Source: Methylocystis echinoides (lineage in GTDB: Bacteria; Pseudomonadota; Alphaproteobacteria; Rhizobiales; Beijerinckiaceae). From it: a stretch of DNA of 64,000 bases. The position numbers and the translations under genes are program-made. The stretch covers positions 62,001-126,000 of the forward strand of contig NZ_CP156084.1 of assembly GCF_040687965.1 (NCBI RefSeq), written 5' to 3'. The notes under the pieces are model-generated. The model ran no database searches and was not told the DNA's origin. It was given only the letters and a program-made list of their open reading frames with translations. Within the stretch, counting starts at the first letter, position 1. Every line of letters begins with the position of its first letter. This document shows positions 1-7,479 of the stretch, one piece after another.

Positions 1-1
1 G

Positions 2-319
2 CACGAGGGCAAGGCGCCGGAGGCGAATTCAGTCGTCTCGCGCGGCCTGCTGCGCTCCAAGACCGACCGGCTGATGGTGGTGCAAGGCGGCGCCGTCGCG
101 CTGCGCGAAACGCCGGGCATGGTGGAGGAAGAGCCGCTCTCCTCGCTCGGCTGGACCGAACCGACCAAGACGGTGCAGGGCGTCGCGGAGAAACGCGCGG
201 AGGCGCGGATGAAGGGCTATGTCGGCGAGGCCTGTCCCGAGTGCGCGAATTTTACGCTCGTGCGGAATGGGACGTGCTTGAAGTGTGAGACGTGCGGGAG
301 CACGACGGGGTGTTCGTGA
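2..319 (+). CDS. nrdJ: Adenosylcobalamin-dependent ribonucleotide reductase, C-terminal end (partial)
   Basis: The reading frame enters from the left edge and stops at 317-319, so only about the last 105 residues are visible. The tail carries two CxxC pairs (CPEC, then CLKCETCG) ending in TTGCS. This is the cysteine-rich C-terminus of class II, B12-dependent NrdJ, where such cysteines are thought to re-reduce the active site. The enzyme reduces ribonucleotides to deoxyribonucleotides without needing oxygen. The catalytic barrel lies outside the window. The link to B12 matters because an adenosyltransferase gene lies at 24.3 kb. The family call rests on the tail only. Confidence 0.85.
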   Translation, partial: HEGKAPEANSVVSRGLLRSKTDRLMVVQGGAVALRETPGMVEEEPLSSLGWTEPTKTVQGVAEKRAEARMKGYVGEACPECANFTLVRNGTCLKCETCGSTTGCS

Positions 320-338
320 GGGGCTGACCGGTTTGCGC

Positions 339-688
339 CGCAGTCCTCGTCCTTCGAGACGCCGCCTGCGGCGGCTCCTCAGGATGAGGACTGCTTATCA
401 GAACTGCTTTTCAGTGCTCTTCGACAATGCAAGGCCCCTCATCCTGAGGAGCCCGCATAGCGGGCGTCTCGAAGGGCGAGGGGCCGATCCGATTGGCGCA
501 GGCCCTCGGCGACATCTTCGACCTGCTGGCGCCGCAGTCCTCGTCCTTCGAGACGCCGCCTGCGGCGGCTCCTCAGCATGAGGACTGCTTGTCAGAACTG
601 CTTTCAGTACTCTCGACAATGATAGGCCCCTCATCCTGAGGAGCCCGCGGAGCGGGCGTCTCGAAGGACGAGGGGCCGGCGTCCAGCG
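339..688. repeat. Cluster of four palindromic elements
   Basis: Four GC-rich imperfect palindromes of about 55-60 bp lie at about 341-400, 431-486, 531-590 and 624-680. Each pairs a CTCGTCCTTCGAGACG arm with a CTCCTCAGGATGAGG arm around a GCCGCCTGCGGCGGC or CCCGCNNAGCGGG core, and neighbours alternate in orientation. No gene is supported in this stretch; open frames here are repeat translations. They resemble the dispersed REP-like intergenic elements of Rhizobiales. Confidence 0.85.
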
Positions 689-1150
689 TGGCCCCTCAAC
701 CTTTCTTCCGCCGCGCCGCCAACACAGGCAAAGCGTCGTAATCGCCTTTGATGAGCGCTCCCTTCTTGGCGCGGCTCCAGCCCTTGATTTGCCGCTCCAT
801 CGCAATGGCGTCGGTTAAACGCTCGAAATGCGCGGACCAGACGAGCCGTACGGGCCGGCGCCGCGTCGTGTAATCGGCATTGATCCCGAGATTATGCTCG
901 CTGACGCGCGTCTCGACGGCCTTGCGCGTCAATCCCGTGTAGTAGGCGTTATCTGCGCACAGGACGATATAGACGCTCGCGCCGTCGATCTGCATGTCGT
1001 TCCTCAACCCTGCAAGGATGGCGACAGCTTGGCATTATTGCAAGTCATTACGCCTGGCGCGCAGTCCTCGTCCTTCGAGACGCCGCCTGCGGCGGCTCCT
1101 CAGGATGAGGACTGCTTGTCATGGCTGGTTTCGAGCAGCATTTGCAACGA
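533..1150. repeat. Direct repeat, copy A (about 620 bp, contains a GIY-YIG gene)
   Basis: This stretch is nearly identical to 1258-1877, offset by 725-727 bp. It holds a palindromic element, a second palindrome, the whole GIY-YIG gene, its leader and another palindromic element. Similarity stops at about 1150, where copy A has a palindrome in one orientation and copy B has one in the other. Confidence 0.85.
696..995 (-). CDS. GIY-YIG nuclease family protein, copy 1
   Basis: A 99-residue single-domain GIY-YIG protein of the short stand-alone (UPF0213-like) kind. The motif appears as YIVLCADNAYYTGLT, followed by an RVSEHN segment and a W-S-A-H-F strand, matching the usual domain length of 80-100 residues. 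Such domains hydrolyse DNA; the role of the stand-alone bacterial forms is mostly unknown. I chose the ATG at 995 because GAGGAAC lies just upstream; an in-frame TTG at 1007 would add four residues. It differs from the copy at 1423-1722 at two residues (Asp/Glu and Gly/Glu). It sits inside arrays of palindromic elements. Confidence 0.8.
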   Translation of the reverse strand: MQIDGASVYIVLCADNAYYTGLTRKAVETRVSEHNLGINADYTTRRRPVRLVWSAHFERLTDAIAMERQIKGWSRAKKGALIKGDYDALPVLAARRKKG

Positions 1151-1407
1151 AAGGCCCCTCATCCTGAGGAGCCCGCGGAGCGGGCGTCTCGAAGGACGAG
1201 GGGCCGACCCGATTGGCCACGAACTCTCGATGACGCCTGCAAACTTCCGGCACCGCAGGCAGTCTTCCTCCTTCGAGACCCCGCCTGCGGCGGTTCCTCA
1301 GGATGAGGACTGCTTGTCAGAACTGCTTTCAGTACTCTTCGACAATGCAAGGCCCCTCATCCTGAGGAGCCCGCGGAGCGGGCGTCTCGAAGGACGAGGG
1401 GCCGGCG
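1060..1407. repeat. Cluster of four palindromic elements between the GIY-YIG copies
   Basis: Elements at about 1061-1118, 1150-1206, 1257-1316 and 1349-1405 repeat the same arms and cores as the first cluster, with single-base differences. Apart from the GIY-YIG leader at its left end, the stretch shows no gene. Confidence 0.85.
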
Positions 1408-1877
1408 TCCAGCGTGACCCCCTCAACCTTTCTTCCGCCGCGCCGCCAACACAGGCAAAGCGTCGTAATCGCCTTTGATGAGCGCTTCCTTCTTGGCGCG
1501 GCTCCAGCCCTTGATTTGCCGCTCCATCGCAATGGCGTCGGTTAAACGCTCGAAATGCGCGGACCAGACGAGCCGTACGGGCCGTCGCCGCGTCGTGTAC
1601 TCGGCATTGATCCCGAGATTATGCTCGCTGACGCGCGTCTCAACGGCCTTGCGCGTCAATCCCGTATAGTAGGCGTTATCTGCGCACAGGACGATATAAA
1701 CGCTCGCGCCGTCGATCTGCATGTCGTTCCTCACCCCCGCAAGGATGGCGACAGCTTGGCATTATTGCAAGTCATCACGCCTGGCGCGCAGTCCTCGTCC
1801 TTCGAGGCGCCGCCTGCGGCGGCTCCTCAGGATGAGGACGGCTTGTCATGGCTGGTTTCGAGCAGCATTGGCAATGA
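1258..1877. repeat. Direct repeat, copy B (about 620 bp, contains a GIY-YIG gene)
   Basis: Second copy of the segment at 533-1150. The coding part and leader are nearly identical, with scattered single-base changes and a few one-base indels outside the gene. The pattern indicates a recent tandem duplication, plausibly by recombination between flanking palindromic elements. Confidence 0.85.
1423..1722 (-). CDS. GIY-YIG nuclease family protein, copy 2
   Basis: Near-identical twin of the gene at 696-995, also 99 residues from the ATG at 1722; an in-frame GTG at 1734 is the alternative. The GIY-YIG motif and following basic segment are intact, so both copies look functional. The leader here reads GTGAGGAACGAC where copy 1 has TTGAGGAACGAC, so the ribosome binding site is kept. 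As for copy 1, the cellular role is not known. Confidence 0.8.
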   Translation of the reverse strand: MQIDGASVYIVLCADNAYYTGLTRKAVETRVSEHNLGINAEYTTRRRPVRLVWSAHFERLTDAIAMERQIKGWSRAKKEALIKGDYDALPVLAARRKKG

Positions 1878-2025
1878 CCCCTCGCCCTTCGAGACGCCCG
1901 CTCCGCGGGCTCCTCAGGATGAGGATTGCTTGTCAAAGTTGCATTCAAGAAGCTTTGACAATACAAGGTCCCTCATCCTGAGGCGCGTGCGAAGCACGCG
2001 TCTCAAAGGACGAAGGGCCGGCCTC
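1786..2025. repeat. Cluster of three palindromic elements abutting an ATPase gene
   Basis: Elements at about 1788-1846, 1877-1930 and 1962-2022. The middle one is inverted relative to the equivalent position after copy A, and the last is the most diverged (GCGCGTGCGAAGCACGCGT core). The array ends a few bases from the stop codon of the AAA ATPase gene. Confidence 0.8.
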
Positions 2026-2026
2026 G

Positions 2027-3187
2027 TCACGCCGCCTCCCGCGCCCTGCCCCGCACAGCGCGCGCCAACTCCGCCTCCGCCTCCTCCGCGCGCATCGTCG
2101 CAAACATCTGCTGCAACTCGGCGCCGGTGCGCGGCGCATAGTCTGCAATCCCCTCGCGCCCGTAAAACGCCTTGAACATCGCCCGCGCGCTCTCGATCGA
2201 CAGCGGCCCGACCTCAATCACCTCGTCGATGCGCCCCGGCCGCACGATCGCCGGGTCGAGCCTGTCGAGATGGTTCGTCGTCACGATGAATTTCAGCCCG
2301 TCCGGCGTCTGCATGCCGTCCATGGAATTCAAAATCTCATGCAGCGGCGCGCCGCGCGCGCCCTCGGCGGGCTTGTCTGCGTCGCGGCTCAAGCCGCCGG
2401 CCATCGTGTCGATGTCCTCGATGACGAAGAGGTCGCTCTTCGAGCCGGTCTTGAAGGCCGCGCCGAGGCCGTGCAGGGATTTGACGTATTTTATGTCGAA
2501 GCCGAATTCCGAGGCGAGCGCGTGAATGAGGCTCGTCTTGCCGGTGCCCGGCGGGCCGTGCAGCACGACGCCGAGCTTCCAGGGAATGCCGCGCGCCGAA
2601 TGCCACGCCTCGGCGCCCTGAAACCAGTTGAGGCGCGCGACGAGACGATCTTTTATCGCCTGATCCACGAACACCGTGTCGAGTCCGCGCTTGCGCCGGC
2701 GCAGGCCGCCTTCGCTCCCCGTCGCGGAAAAGGCGGAAATGCTGATCGAGTTGCGGTGCTCCTCCGGCTTGCAGTCGCGCATGAAGCGCTCGACCACGGC
2801 GCGGTCGCGGGTGAAGAAGGAGACGGTGATGGTCTCGAAAGGCGCGACCGCCTGCGTGATTTTGGTCTTCGAATATTTGAACAGAACGCCGTCGTAGAGC
2901 CCCCAGCCGCCGCCGAAGCCGGTTTTCAGGCTTCCGTCCTTGATCTCGAGCGATCGGCTGAAGAAGTTGAGCCTTTTTCCTTCGATGAAGGCGTCGACGT
3001 CGCGATATTCGTTGGACAGGCTCTCGACGAAAACCTTGGTCCAGAGCGTCCGCCCCATGACGTCGAGCGCCTGCTCCGGGACCGCGCGCAACAAATACAT
3101 GATCGCGCCAAAGGCCAGCGTGCCGACGCCGCCGGCGAGAAGCTGGTTCGCGGCCAGCGCGGAGGAGACGGTCTCGAGCAAATTCAT
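2027..3187 (-). CDS. BCS1-like AAA ATPase
   Basis: A 386-residue AAA+ protein. A hydrophobic segment at about residues 15-35 suggests an N-terminal membrane anchor. A BCS1-type middle region follows, then Walker A GPPGTGKTS (211-219), Walker B DLFVIEDID (252-260) and a TTNHLDRLDPAIVRPGRID stretch holding sensor 1 and the arginine finger. Mitochondrial BCS1 moves the folded Rieske protein across the inner membrane; the job of bacterial relatives is unclear. The ATG at 3187 is preceded by AAAGG; an ATG at 3202 would add five residues. Palindromic repeats follow its stop directly. Confidence 0.8.
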   Translation of the reverse strand: MNLLETVSSALAANQLLAGGVGTLAFGAIMYLLRAVPEQALDVMGRTLWTKVFVESLSNEYRDVDAFIEGKRLNFFSRSLEIKDGSLKTGFGGGWGLYDGVLFKYSKTKITQAVAPFETITVSFFTRDRAVVERFMRDCKPEEHRNSISISAFSATGSEGGLRRRKRGLDTVFVDQAIKDRLVARLNWFQGAEAWHSARGIPWKLGVVLHGPPGTGKTSLIHALASEFGFDIKYVKSLHGLGAAFKTGSKSDLFVIEDIDTMAGGLSRDADKPAEGARGAPLHEILNSMDGMQTPDGLKFIVTTNHLDRLDPAIVRPGRIDEVIEVGPLSIESARAMFKAFYGREGIADYAPRTGAELQQMFATMRAEEAEAELARAVRGRAREAA

Positions 3188-3395
3188 AAGCGCGCCTTTC
3201 ATTTCTGCGCGCCGTCGCTGGGGCGACCCTGGCTAAGCTTTTTTTGCGCAGGCCCCTCAGATGAGGACGGCGCGCCGTCGCCGCAAGTGCGCCCCGCGGC
3301 CCCTTGAAACCCTGCCGTCTCCGCTCCCTTTAACAAAGCGGGAGCGCGGTTGGTCGGGAGCGTTACGCTCGCGCCGCGCTCGCGGAGCACCGGAC

Positions 3396-3980
3396 ATGGA
3401 AACGCAAAAAGCTCTCACCCCCGAGCAGCGCGGCGAGGTGCGCGAGGTTGTCGGCGTGTTCGACAACCTCGAGCGGCTACAGTCGGCGATCGACGATCTC
3501 CTCACCGACGGCTTCGACCAGACGACGATCAGCGTGCTCGCCCCCCAGACAGTGGTTCGCGAGGCGGTCGGCGACGAAAGCGTGACGACCGAGAAGCTGC
3601 ATGGCGATCCGAAAGCGCCGCACGGCGCCTATATCGACCCAGAAGCGCGCAACGAAGCCAAGGCGGGGCTGATCGGCGCGCTCTTTTATATCGGCGCCAT
3701 CGGCGGCGCCGGCATGGTCCTGGCGGCGGGCGGCACGCTCGGCGCGGCGGTCGCGGCGGCGCTGGCGCTCGGCGGCGGCGGCGGCGTCATCGGCGCGACC
3801 CTCGCCCAGCTGATCGGCTCGGCCGAGGCGACCTGGGTCAAGGCGCAAATGTCCCATGGCGGCCTGCTGCTCTGGGCGCGCGTCTGGGACGAAGCCAAGG
3901 AAAAAACCGCCGTCAGCATTATGGAAAAGAACGGCGGCCGCGACGTCCACGCCCAGACCGCGAGCGCCGCCGCAGCGTAG
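3396..3980 (+). CDS. Glycine-zipper membrane protein with YflT-like N-terminus
   Basis: A 194-residue protein. Residues 10-45 (VVGVFDNLERLQSAIDDL and following) resemble the start of general-stress proteins of the YflT/DUF1269 kind. A long Gly/Ala-rich hydrophobic stretch (about residues 90-150) has regular GxxxG spacing and would form one or two membrane helices. The ATG at 3396 begins the recognisable domain; the frame extends upstream but that part is low complexity. It sits alone between divergently and convergently oriented neighbours. Function unknown; a membrane-stress role is only suggested by the family resemblance. Confidence 0.65.
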   Translation: METQKALTPEQRGEVREVVGVFDNLERLQSAIDDLLTDGFDQTTISVLAPQTVVREAVGDESVTTEKLHGDPKAPHGAYIDPEARNEAKAGLIGALFYIGAIGGAGMVLAAGGTLGAAVAAALALGGGGGVIGATLAQLIGSAEATWVKAQMSHGGLLLWARVWDEAKEKTAVSIMEKNGGRDVHAQTASAAAA

Positions 3981-4003
3981 CCCCGCGCTTCCGATGCGCA
4001 CGA

Positions 4004-4082
4004 AGCGTGGATGGCCGGGACAGGCCCGGCCATGATTTCAAGAGCTCGCAGCGTCATGCCCGCGCTTGTCGCGGGCATCCTC
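4004..4082. repeat. Two adjacent palindromes (REP-like)
   Basis: GGCCGGGACAGGCCCGGCC at about 4014-4032 and ATGCCCGCGCTTGTCGCGGGCAT at about 4056-4078 lie back to back downstream of the gene ending at 3980. No T-tract follows either hairpin, so I read them as dispersed repeats rather than an intrinsic terminator. Confidence 0.6.
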
Positions 4083-4191
4083 GCGCTCAGCCACTCTTTC
4101 GCCAAAACCTCCCCTTACCGCTCCGGCCGCGCTGGCTCTCTCCAGCGCCGGAAGCGCGCGCAGTCCGCGTGCGCGCAAAAGGAGCGTGCTG

Positions 4192-4533
4192 TTGAAGCGT
4201 TTTGTGTTTGGAGCCGCCGCGCTCGTTGCGCTGAGTTGCAACGCCGAGGCGGCCTGGGTTGGCAAGGCTTCCTATTACTCTGGCCGGCGCACCGCGAACG
4301 GCGCTCATGTCGGCGCCTTTACCGCCGCCCATCGCACCCTGCCCTTCGGCTCTCAGGTGCGCGTCACCAATCTGACCAACAACCGTTCGGTCGTCGTCAC
4401 CATCAATGATCGCGGGCCCTTCCGCGGCGGGCGGGTCATCGACGTCTCGACCAGCGCGGCGGAGGCCCTCGGCTTTCGGTCCGCCGGCCTCGCCCAGGTC
4501 ATGATCGAGCCGATCTCGGTCGCCGAGCGCTAA
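4192..4533 (+). CDS. RlpA-like double-psi beta-barrel protein
   Basis: A 113-residue exported protein: a signal peptide (MKRFVFGAAALVALSCNAEA) followed by the RlpA domain. Typical features are GKASYYSG near the start, the TANG and AAHRTLPFGS segments, TNLTNNRSVVVTINDRGP and IDVSTSAAEALGF. RlpA proteins bind or cleave denuded peptidoglycan glycans; this short form has no SPOR domain. I chose the TTG at 4192 because AAAAGGAG lies seven bases upstream and it places the signal peptide at the very N-terminus. The longer frame upstream would put some 40 uncharacteristic residues before the signal peptide. Confidence 0.8.
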   Translation: MKRFVFGAAALVALSCNAEAAWVGKASYYSGRRTANGAHVGAFTAAHRTLPFGSQVRVTNLTNNRSVVVTINDRGPFRGGRVIDVSTSAAEALGFRSAGLAQVMIEPISVAER

Positions 4534-4535
4534 CC

Positions 4536-5384
4536 TCAATAGCGCCACCAGACGGCGGTGATCAGGCCGCGCTCGACCGGCGCATTGGCGCCGGCGGGCG
4601 CGGCAACGCCGCCGAGCTGGACCGAGAAAGACGAGGACACGTCATACACGGCGGAAAGCTGGAATTTCTGCTGCGACAGGGCGGTCGTCGCGCCGGCGCC
4701 CGGGGCGACGGCGGTAAAGCTTTGCGCCAGCAGCAAGAGGCTCTCGAAGGGGCGAAGGCCCGCCGTAAGATCCACGCGGATCTCATTTCCGTTCTGGCCC
4801 TGGCTGCGAAAGCCCAGCTGTCCGTCGAGAAAGCCCGAAAAGCCGAAGAGGCTGAACGACCGCCCCATCAATAGCCGCGCGTCGACCTGGACGGGGCCGC
4901 GCATGTCGAGGAAACGACGCGCCTGCGGCGAGGCGGCGCGCAACCGCCCTTCGACGGAAAGGACATAATCGCCGGCCTCGAGGAGGCGCAGCCGCGCCCC
5001 CGCCGCGCCAAGGCCGAGCCCCTCATATGTCACCGCCTGAAGCGGCGGCGCATAGAGCGGCAGTCCGGCCTTCGCCTCGGCGATCAGCAGTTCGATCACG
5101 TCGTAGGGAACAGGCGCGCCGCGAAAACTCATGGCGTCCCCTTCGCTGACGAGGGTGAGCCAATCCGTCAGCCCATGTTCGAGAGAGGCGCGCGCCTCAA
5201 GCTTACGATAGGGCTGCGTCGAAACGATCCGCCCCGACGCGTCATACGCGTTATGGGCGCGTGCGAACCCCATCGTGGTGATGAGTTGGCCTTTCCCTGC
5301 AGGGTAAAGCCAAGCGCCCCCCTGCGCCTGTCGCACGACGAAGAGGAGCGCACAACAAACGAGACACAGTCCGGCAACACGCAT
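4536..5384 (-). CDS. Exported protein, probable outer-membrane beta-barrel
   Basis: A 282-residue protein with a signal peptide (MRVAGLCLVCCALLFVVRQAQG). Many short amphipathic strands rich in Gly and aromatic residues follow, and the chain ends in VWWRY, a terminal aromatic typical of outer-membrane barrels. I do not recognise a specific family; the pattern is like proteins annotated as phenol-degradation meta-pathway porins. The ATG at 5384 starts the signal peptide; an ATG at 5408 would add eight residues. It converges on the RlpA-like gene with a two-base gap. Confidence 0.55.
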   Translation of the reverse strand: MRVAGLCLVCCALLFVVRQAQGGAWLYPAGKGQLITTMGFARAHNAYDASGRIVSTQPYRKLEARASLEHGLTDWLTLVSEGDAMSFRGAPVPYDVIELLIAEAKAGLPLYAPPLQAVTYEGLGLGAAGARLRLLEAGDYVLSVEGRLRAASPQARRFLDMRGPVQVDARLLMGRSFSLFGFSGFLDGQLGFRSQGQNGNEIRVDLTAGLRPFESLLLLAQSFTAVAPGAGATTALSQQKFQLSAVYDVSSSFSVQLGGVAAPAGANAPVERGLITAVWWRY

Positions 5385-5607
5385 GACGCCACGCCGAGAA
5401 CGCCGCAAACGCGTTATTTTTAACGGCCACGCTCAAGTATTTCAAATTGTTTTTAGAGGAAATTCGCACTCTTTCTTGCACTGGCGCCACACTGCGCGCA
5501 AATTTTGCGCGCGGTAACCAAAGAGCAACCAGCTCCGGGCATATTAATCGCGTCTCGCGGAATTAACGGTTTGTTTTTTATGAGTGTGGCGTAACGGAGT
5601 CGAAAAC

Positions 5608-6012
5608 ATGAAATCGCGGGATACGTTGGTCCGCCTGAAGCGTTTCCAGGCCGAGGAAAAACGTCGGCGCGTCGCTCAGCTCAATGCGATGATCGCCGAA
5701 TTCACCCGCATGGCCAATGAGCTCGAACGCGAGATCGCCACGGAAGAGCAGCGGGCCAACATCGCCGACCCCACTCATTTCGCTTATCCGACCTATGCCC
5801 GCGCCGCGCGCACGCGAAGGGACAATATCGTCGCCTCCCTCAATGATCTGCGCGCGCAGCTCGAGGAAGCCGAAGCGCAGTTCAAGGACGCCAGCGAGGA
5901 TCTTGCCAAGGCGCAGAGCCAGGAAGCGCGCGACCGCGGCGCCGAACGGCTCATCGAGGTCGTCGCCGACCGCCGCCACGAGATGCCGCACGCCTATCGC
6001 CGGGGCGCCTGA
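5608..6012 (+). CDS. fliJ: FliJ-like flagellar export chaperone
   Basis: A 134-residue, nearly all-helical, charged protein starting MKSRDTLVRLKRFQAEEKRRR. It has long heptad-like stretches (MANELEREIATEEQ; LRAQLEEAEAQFKDASEDLAKAQ) expected for the coiled coil of FliJ, which links the FliI ATPase to the export gate of the flagellar type III system. Length and N-terminus match alphaproteobacterial FliJ. No other flagellar gene is nearby. The 199-base leader is AT-rich compared with its surroundings and probably holds its promoter. The call rests on general pattern. Confidence 0.65.
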   Translation: MKSRDTLVRLKRFQAEEKRRRVAQLNAMIAEFTRMANELEREIATEEQRANIADPTHFAYPTYARAARTRRDNIVASLNDLRAQLEEAEAQFKDASEDLAKAQSQEARDRGAERLIEVVADRRHEMPHAYRRGA

Positions 6013-6097
6013 AGCGCCTTGTCCGCCGACAGTGCGAGCCGGGAGCGGCGGTCCTGAAAGCCGCTGCTCCGTTACGACGCGCGATCGCGGCCGAAGG

Positions 6098-6658
6098 CTA
6101 CAGCAATCGCCAAAAGAGCCTTCCGCCAGGCGCGCGCAGCCAGAAGCCGAGGCGCGGACGCGGCGTCGCCGCCACTGGCGCTCCCGCCACAAGTTGACGC
6201 GCAATGTCGTCGACCGGAAAAGCGAAGCGGCGAAGCAGGAAGAAAGCGCCCGGCCGCGCGGCGGCGACAAAGGCCATTTCATAGCGCGCAAGATCCGCGA
6301 TCCATCCGAACGCCGCCCGGCGCTCGTGGAGGATCTTTGTGAGCGCGGCGGCGTCGGCGCGGTGACGTTGCGGCGCCGGCGGCCCCTCGATAGCCTCGAA
6401 GAGCAGCCTGTTGAAATCATCGCCCAACGCCTTCGCCGTCAGCGGCAGCGCCTTGCGGGCGTCGAGCGCGCGCTTGCCGAGAAGGCTCTGCGCAAAATCC
6501 TCGACCTCGCGCCGATCGAGCGCCGCCATCGACGCCGCCTCGCGATCGCTCAACCCGAAGCGGCGCGCGGTCTCCTGCGGCGCATCGAAGAAAGCGCGCC
6601 GTAGCCCCGCGTCAGTAAAGAGGCGCGCGAGCAAAGCCTGCGTCTGGCTCAGCCCCAT
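6098..6658 (-). CDS. Small partner protein of the MNIO cluster
   Basis: A 186-residue protein starting at the ATG at 6658, overlapping the last 10 bases of the MNIO gene, so the two are translationally coupled. The first 90 residues form a helical domain (LSQTQALLARLFTDAGLRR, then a RRFGLSD segment) ending in LPLTAKALGDDF. The rest is Arg/Ala/Pro-rich and ends in LFWRLL. MNIO enzymes are usually encoded beside a partner that presents the substrate peptide, such as the DUF2063/HvfC type. The position fits that role but I cannot confirm the family from sequence alone. Confidence 0.6.
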   Translation of the reverse strand: MGLSQTQALLARLFTDAGLRRAFFDAPQETARRFGLSDREAASMAALDRREVEDFAQSLLGKRALDARKALPLTAKALGDDFNRLLFEAIEGPPAPQRHRADAAALTKILHERRAAFGWIADLARYEMAFVAAARPGAFFLLRRFAFPVDDIARQLVAGAPVAATPRPRLGFWLRAPGGRLFWRLL

Positions 6659-7479
6659 CGGCCATGCTCTTGGAGCGCGCCGCGCGCCCGCGCAACTTCT
6701 GCGAGCAACTCCGCGAATGGGGGCAAGCGCTCGTCGCGTTCGAGAATGACGCCCTTGACCGGCGCACGCGCCACGATGCGGTCGTAGAGGTCCCAGACGG
6801 CCGCGCTCGTCGCCGAGTCGTGGCTGTCGATCAAGACGCCGTTGCGCCAGCGTCCGCCCGCGTAATGAAGTTGCACCAGCCGATCCCACGGCCATCGTTC
6901 GAATGTCGCGTCGAGGTCGACGCCTTGATTGACGGCGTTCGTATAGAGATTGGCGACGTCGCAAAGCCAGCCGCAGCCGGTGCGGTCGAGGACGCGTGCG
7001 AGAAATTCCGGCTCGTCCATCTCGCCGCCGGGCGCGCGCACGACGGTGGTGATGTTTTCGAGAAGCAGCGGCGCCGCGATGCGTCTTCGAACCGCTTCGA
7101 CATTGCGCGCGACGACGTCGATCGCCTCCTGCGTATAGGGCAAGGCGGCGAGATGGCCGATGTCGACGCCGCCCGCGCGCGTGAAGCACAGATGCTCGCT
7201 CCACCAGGGCGGATCGATGCGCGCGATCAGCTCGGCGAATTTGTCGAGATAGGTCGGATCGATCCCATCCGCGCTCCCGATCGACAGATCGAGACCATGC
7301 GGGACAATGGGAAAATGCGCGCGGAGAAGGTCGAGTTCAGCAAGCTTCTCCGGCGCGGCGTCGAAATAATGGTCGGCGATGATTTCGAGGAAGTCGACCT
7401 GCGAGCGATGGGCGAAAAGGTCGGCGCGGAACTGCGGCCGATAGCCGAGCCCCGAGCCGAGCGCTTCAATTTCCGCCAC
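6649..7479 (-). CDS. MNIO family (DUF692) iron-dependent peptide-modifying enzyme
   Basis: A 276-residue TIM-barrel-type protein of the DUF692/MNIO family, which includes MbnB. These enzymes use two or three iron ions to modify cysteine residues in peptides. Candidate metal ligands fall at the usual places: His61 in VPHGLDLS, Glu95-His96 in WWSEHLCF, Glu141 in LLLENITT, Asp174 in CDVANLYTNAVNQG, His205 in QLHYAGG, Asp218-x-His220 in IDSHD, and Glu247 in ILERDERLPPF. I chose the GTG at 7479: GGAGG sits just upstream and it overlaps the preceding gene by 14 bases. The longer frame upstream merely reads that gene's Cys-rich tail out of frame. Confidence 0.85.
   Translation of the reverse strand: MAEIEALGSGLGYRPQFRADLFAHRSQVDFLEIIADHYFDAAPEKLAELDLLRAHFPIVPHGLDLSIGSADGIDPTYLDKFAELIARIDPPWWSEHLCFTRAGGVDIGHLAALPYTQEAIDVVARNVEAVRRRIAAPLLLENITTVVRAPGGEMDEPEFLARVLDRTGCGWLCDVANLYTNAVNQGVDLDATFERWPWDRLVQLHYAGGRWRNGVLIDSHDSATSAAVWDLYDRIVARAPVKGVILERDERLPPFAELLAEVARARGALQEHGRWG

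Noticed and set aside
339-2025. Several open frames of 60-216 codons in the palindrome arrays
   Set aside because: Their translations are repeats of the same palindrome-encoded peptides (such as SSFETPPAAAPQDED), so they are by-products of the elements.
5500-5607. CtrA sites before the fliJ-like gene
   Set aside because: TTAA pairs are present but spaced 14 bases apart rather than the seven of the CtrA consensus.
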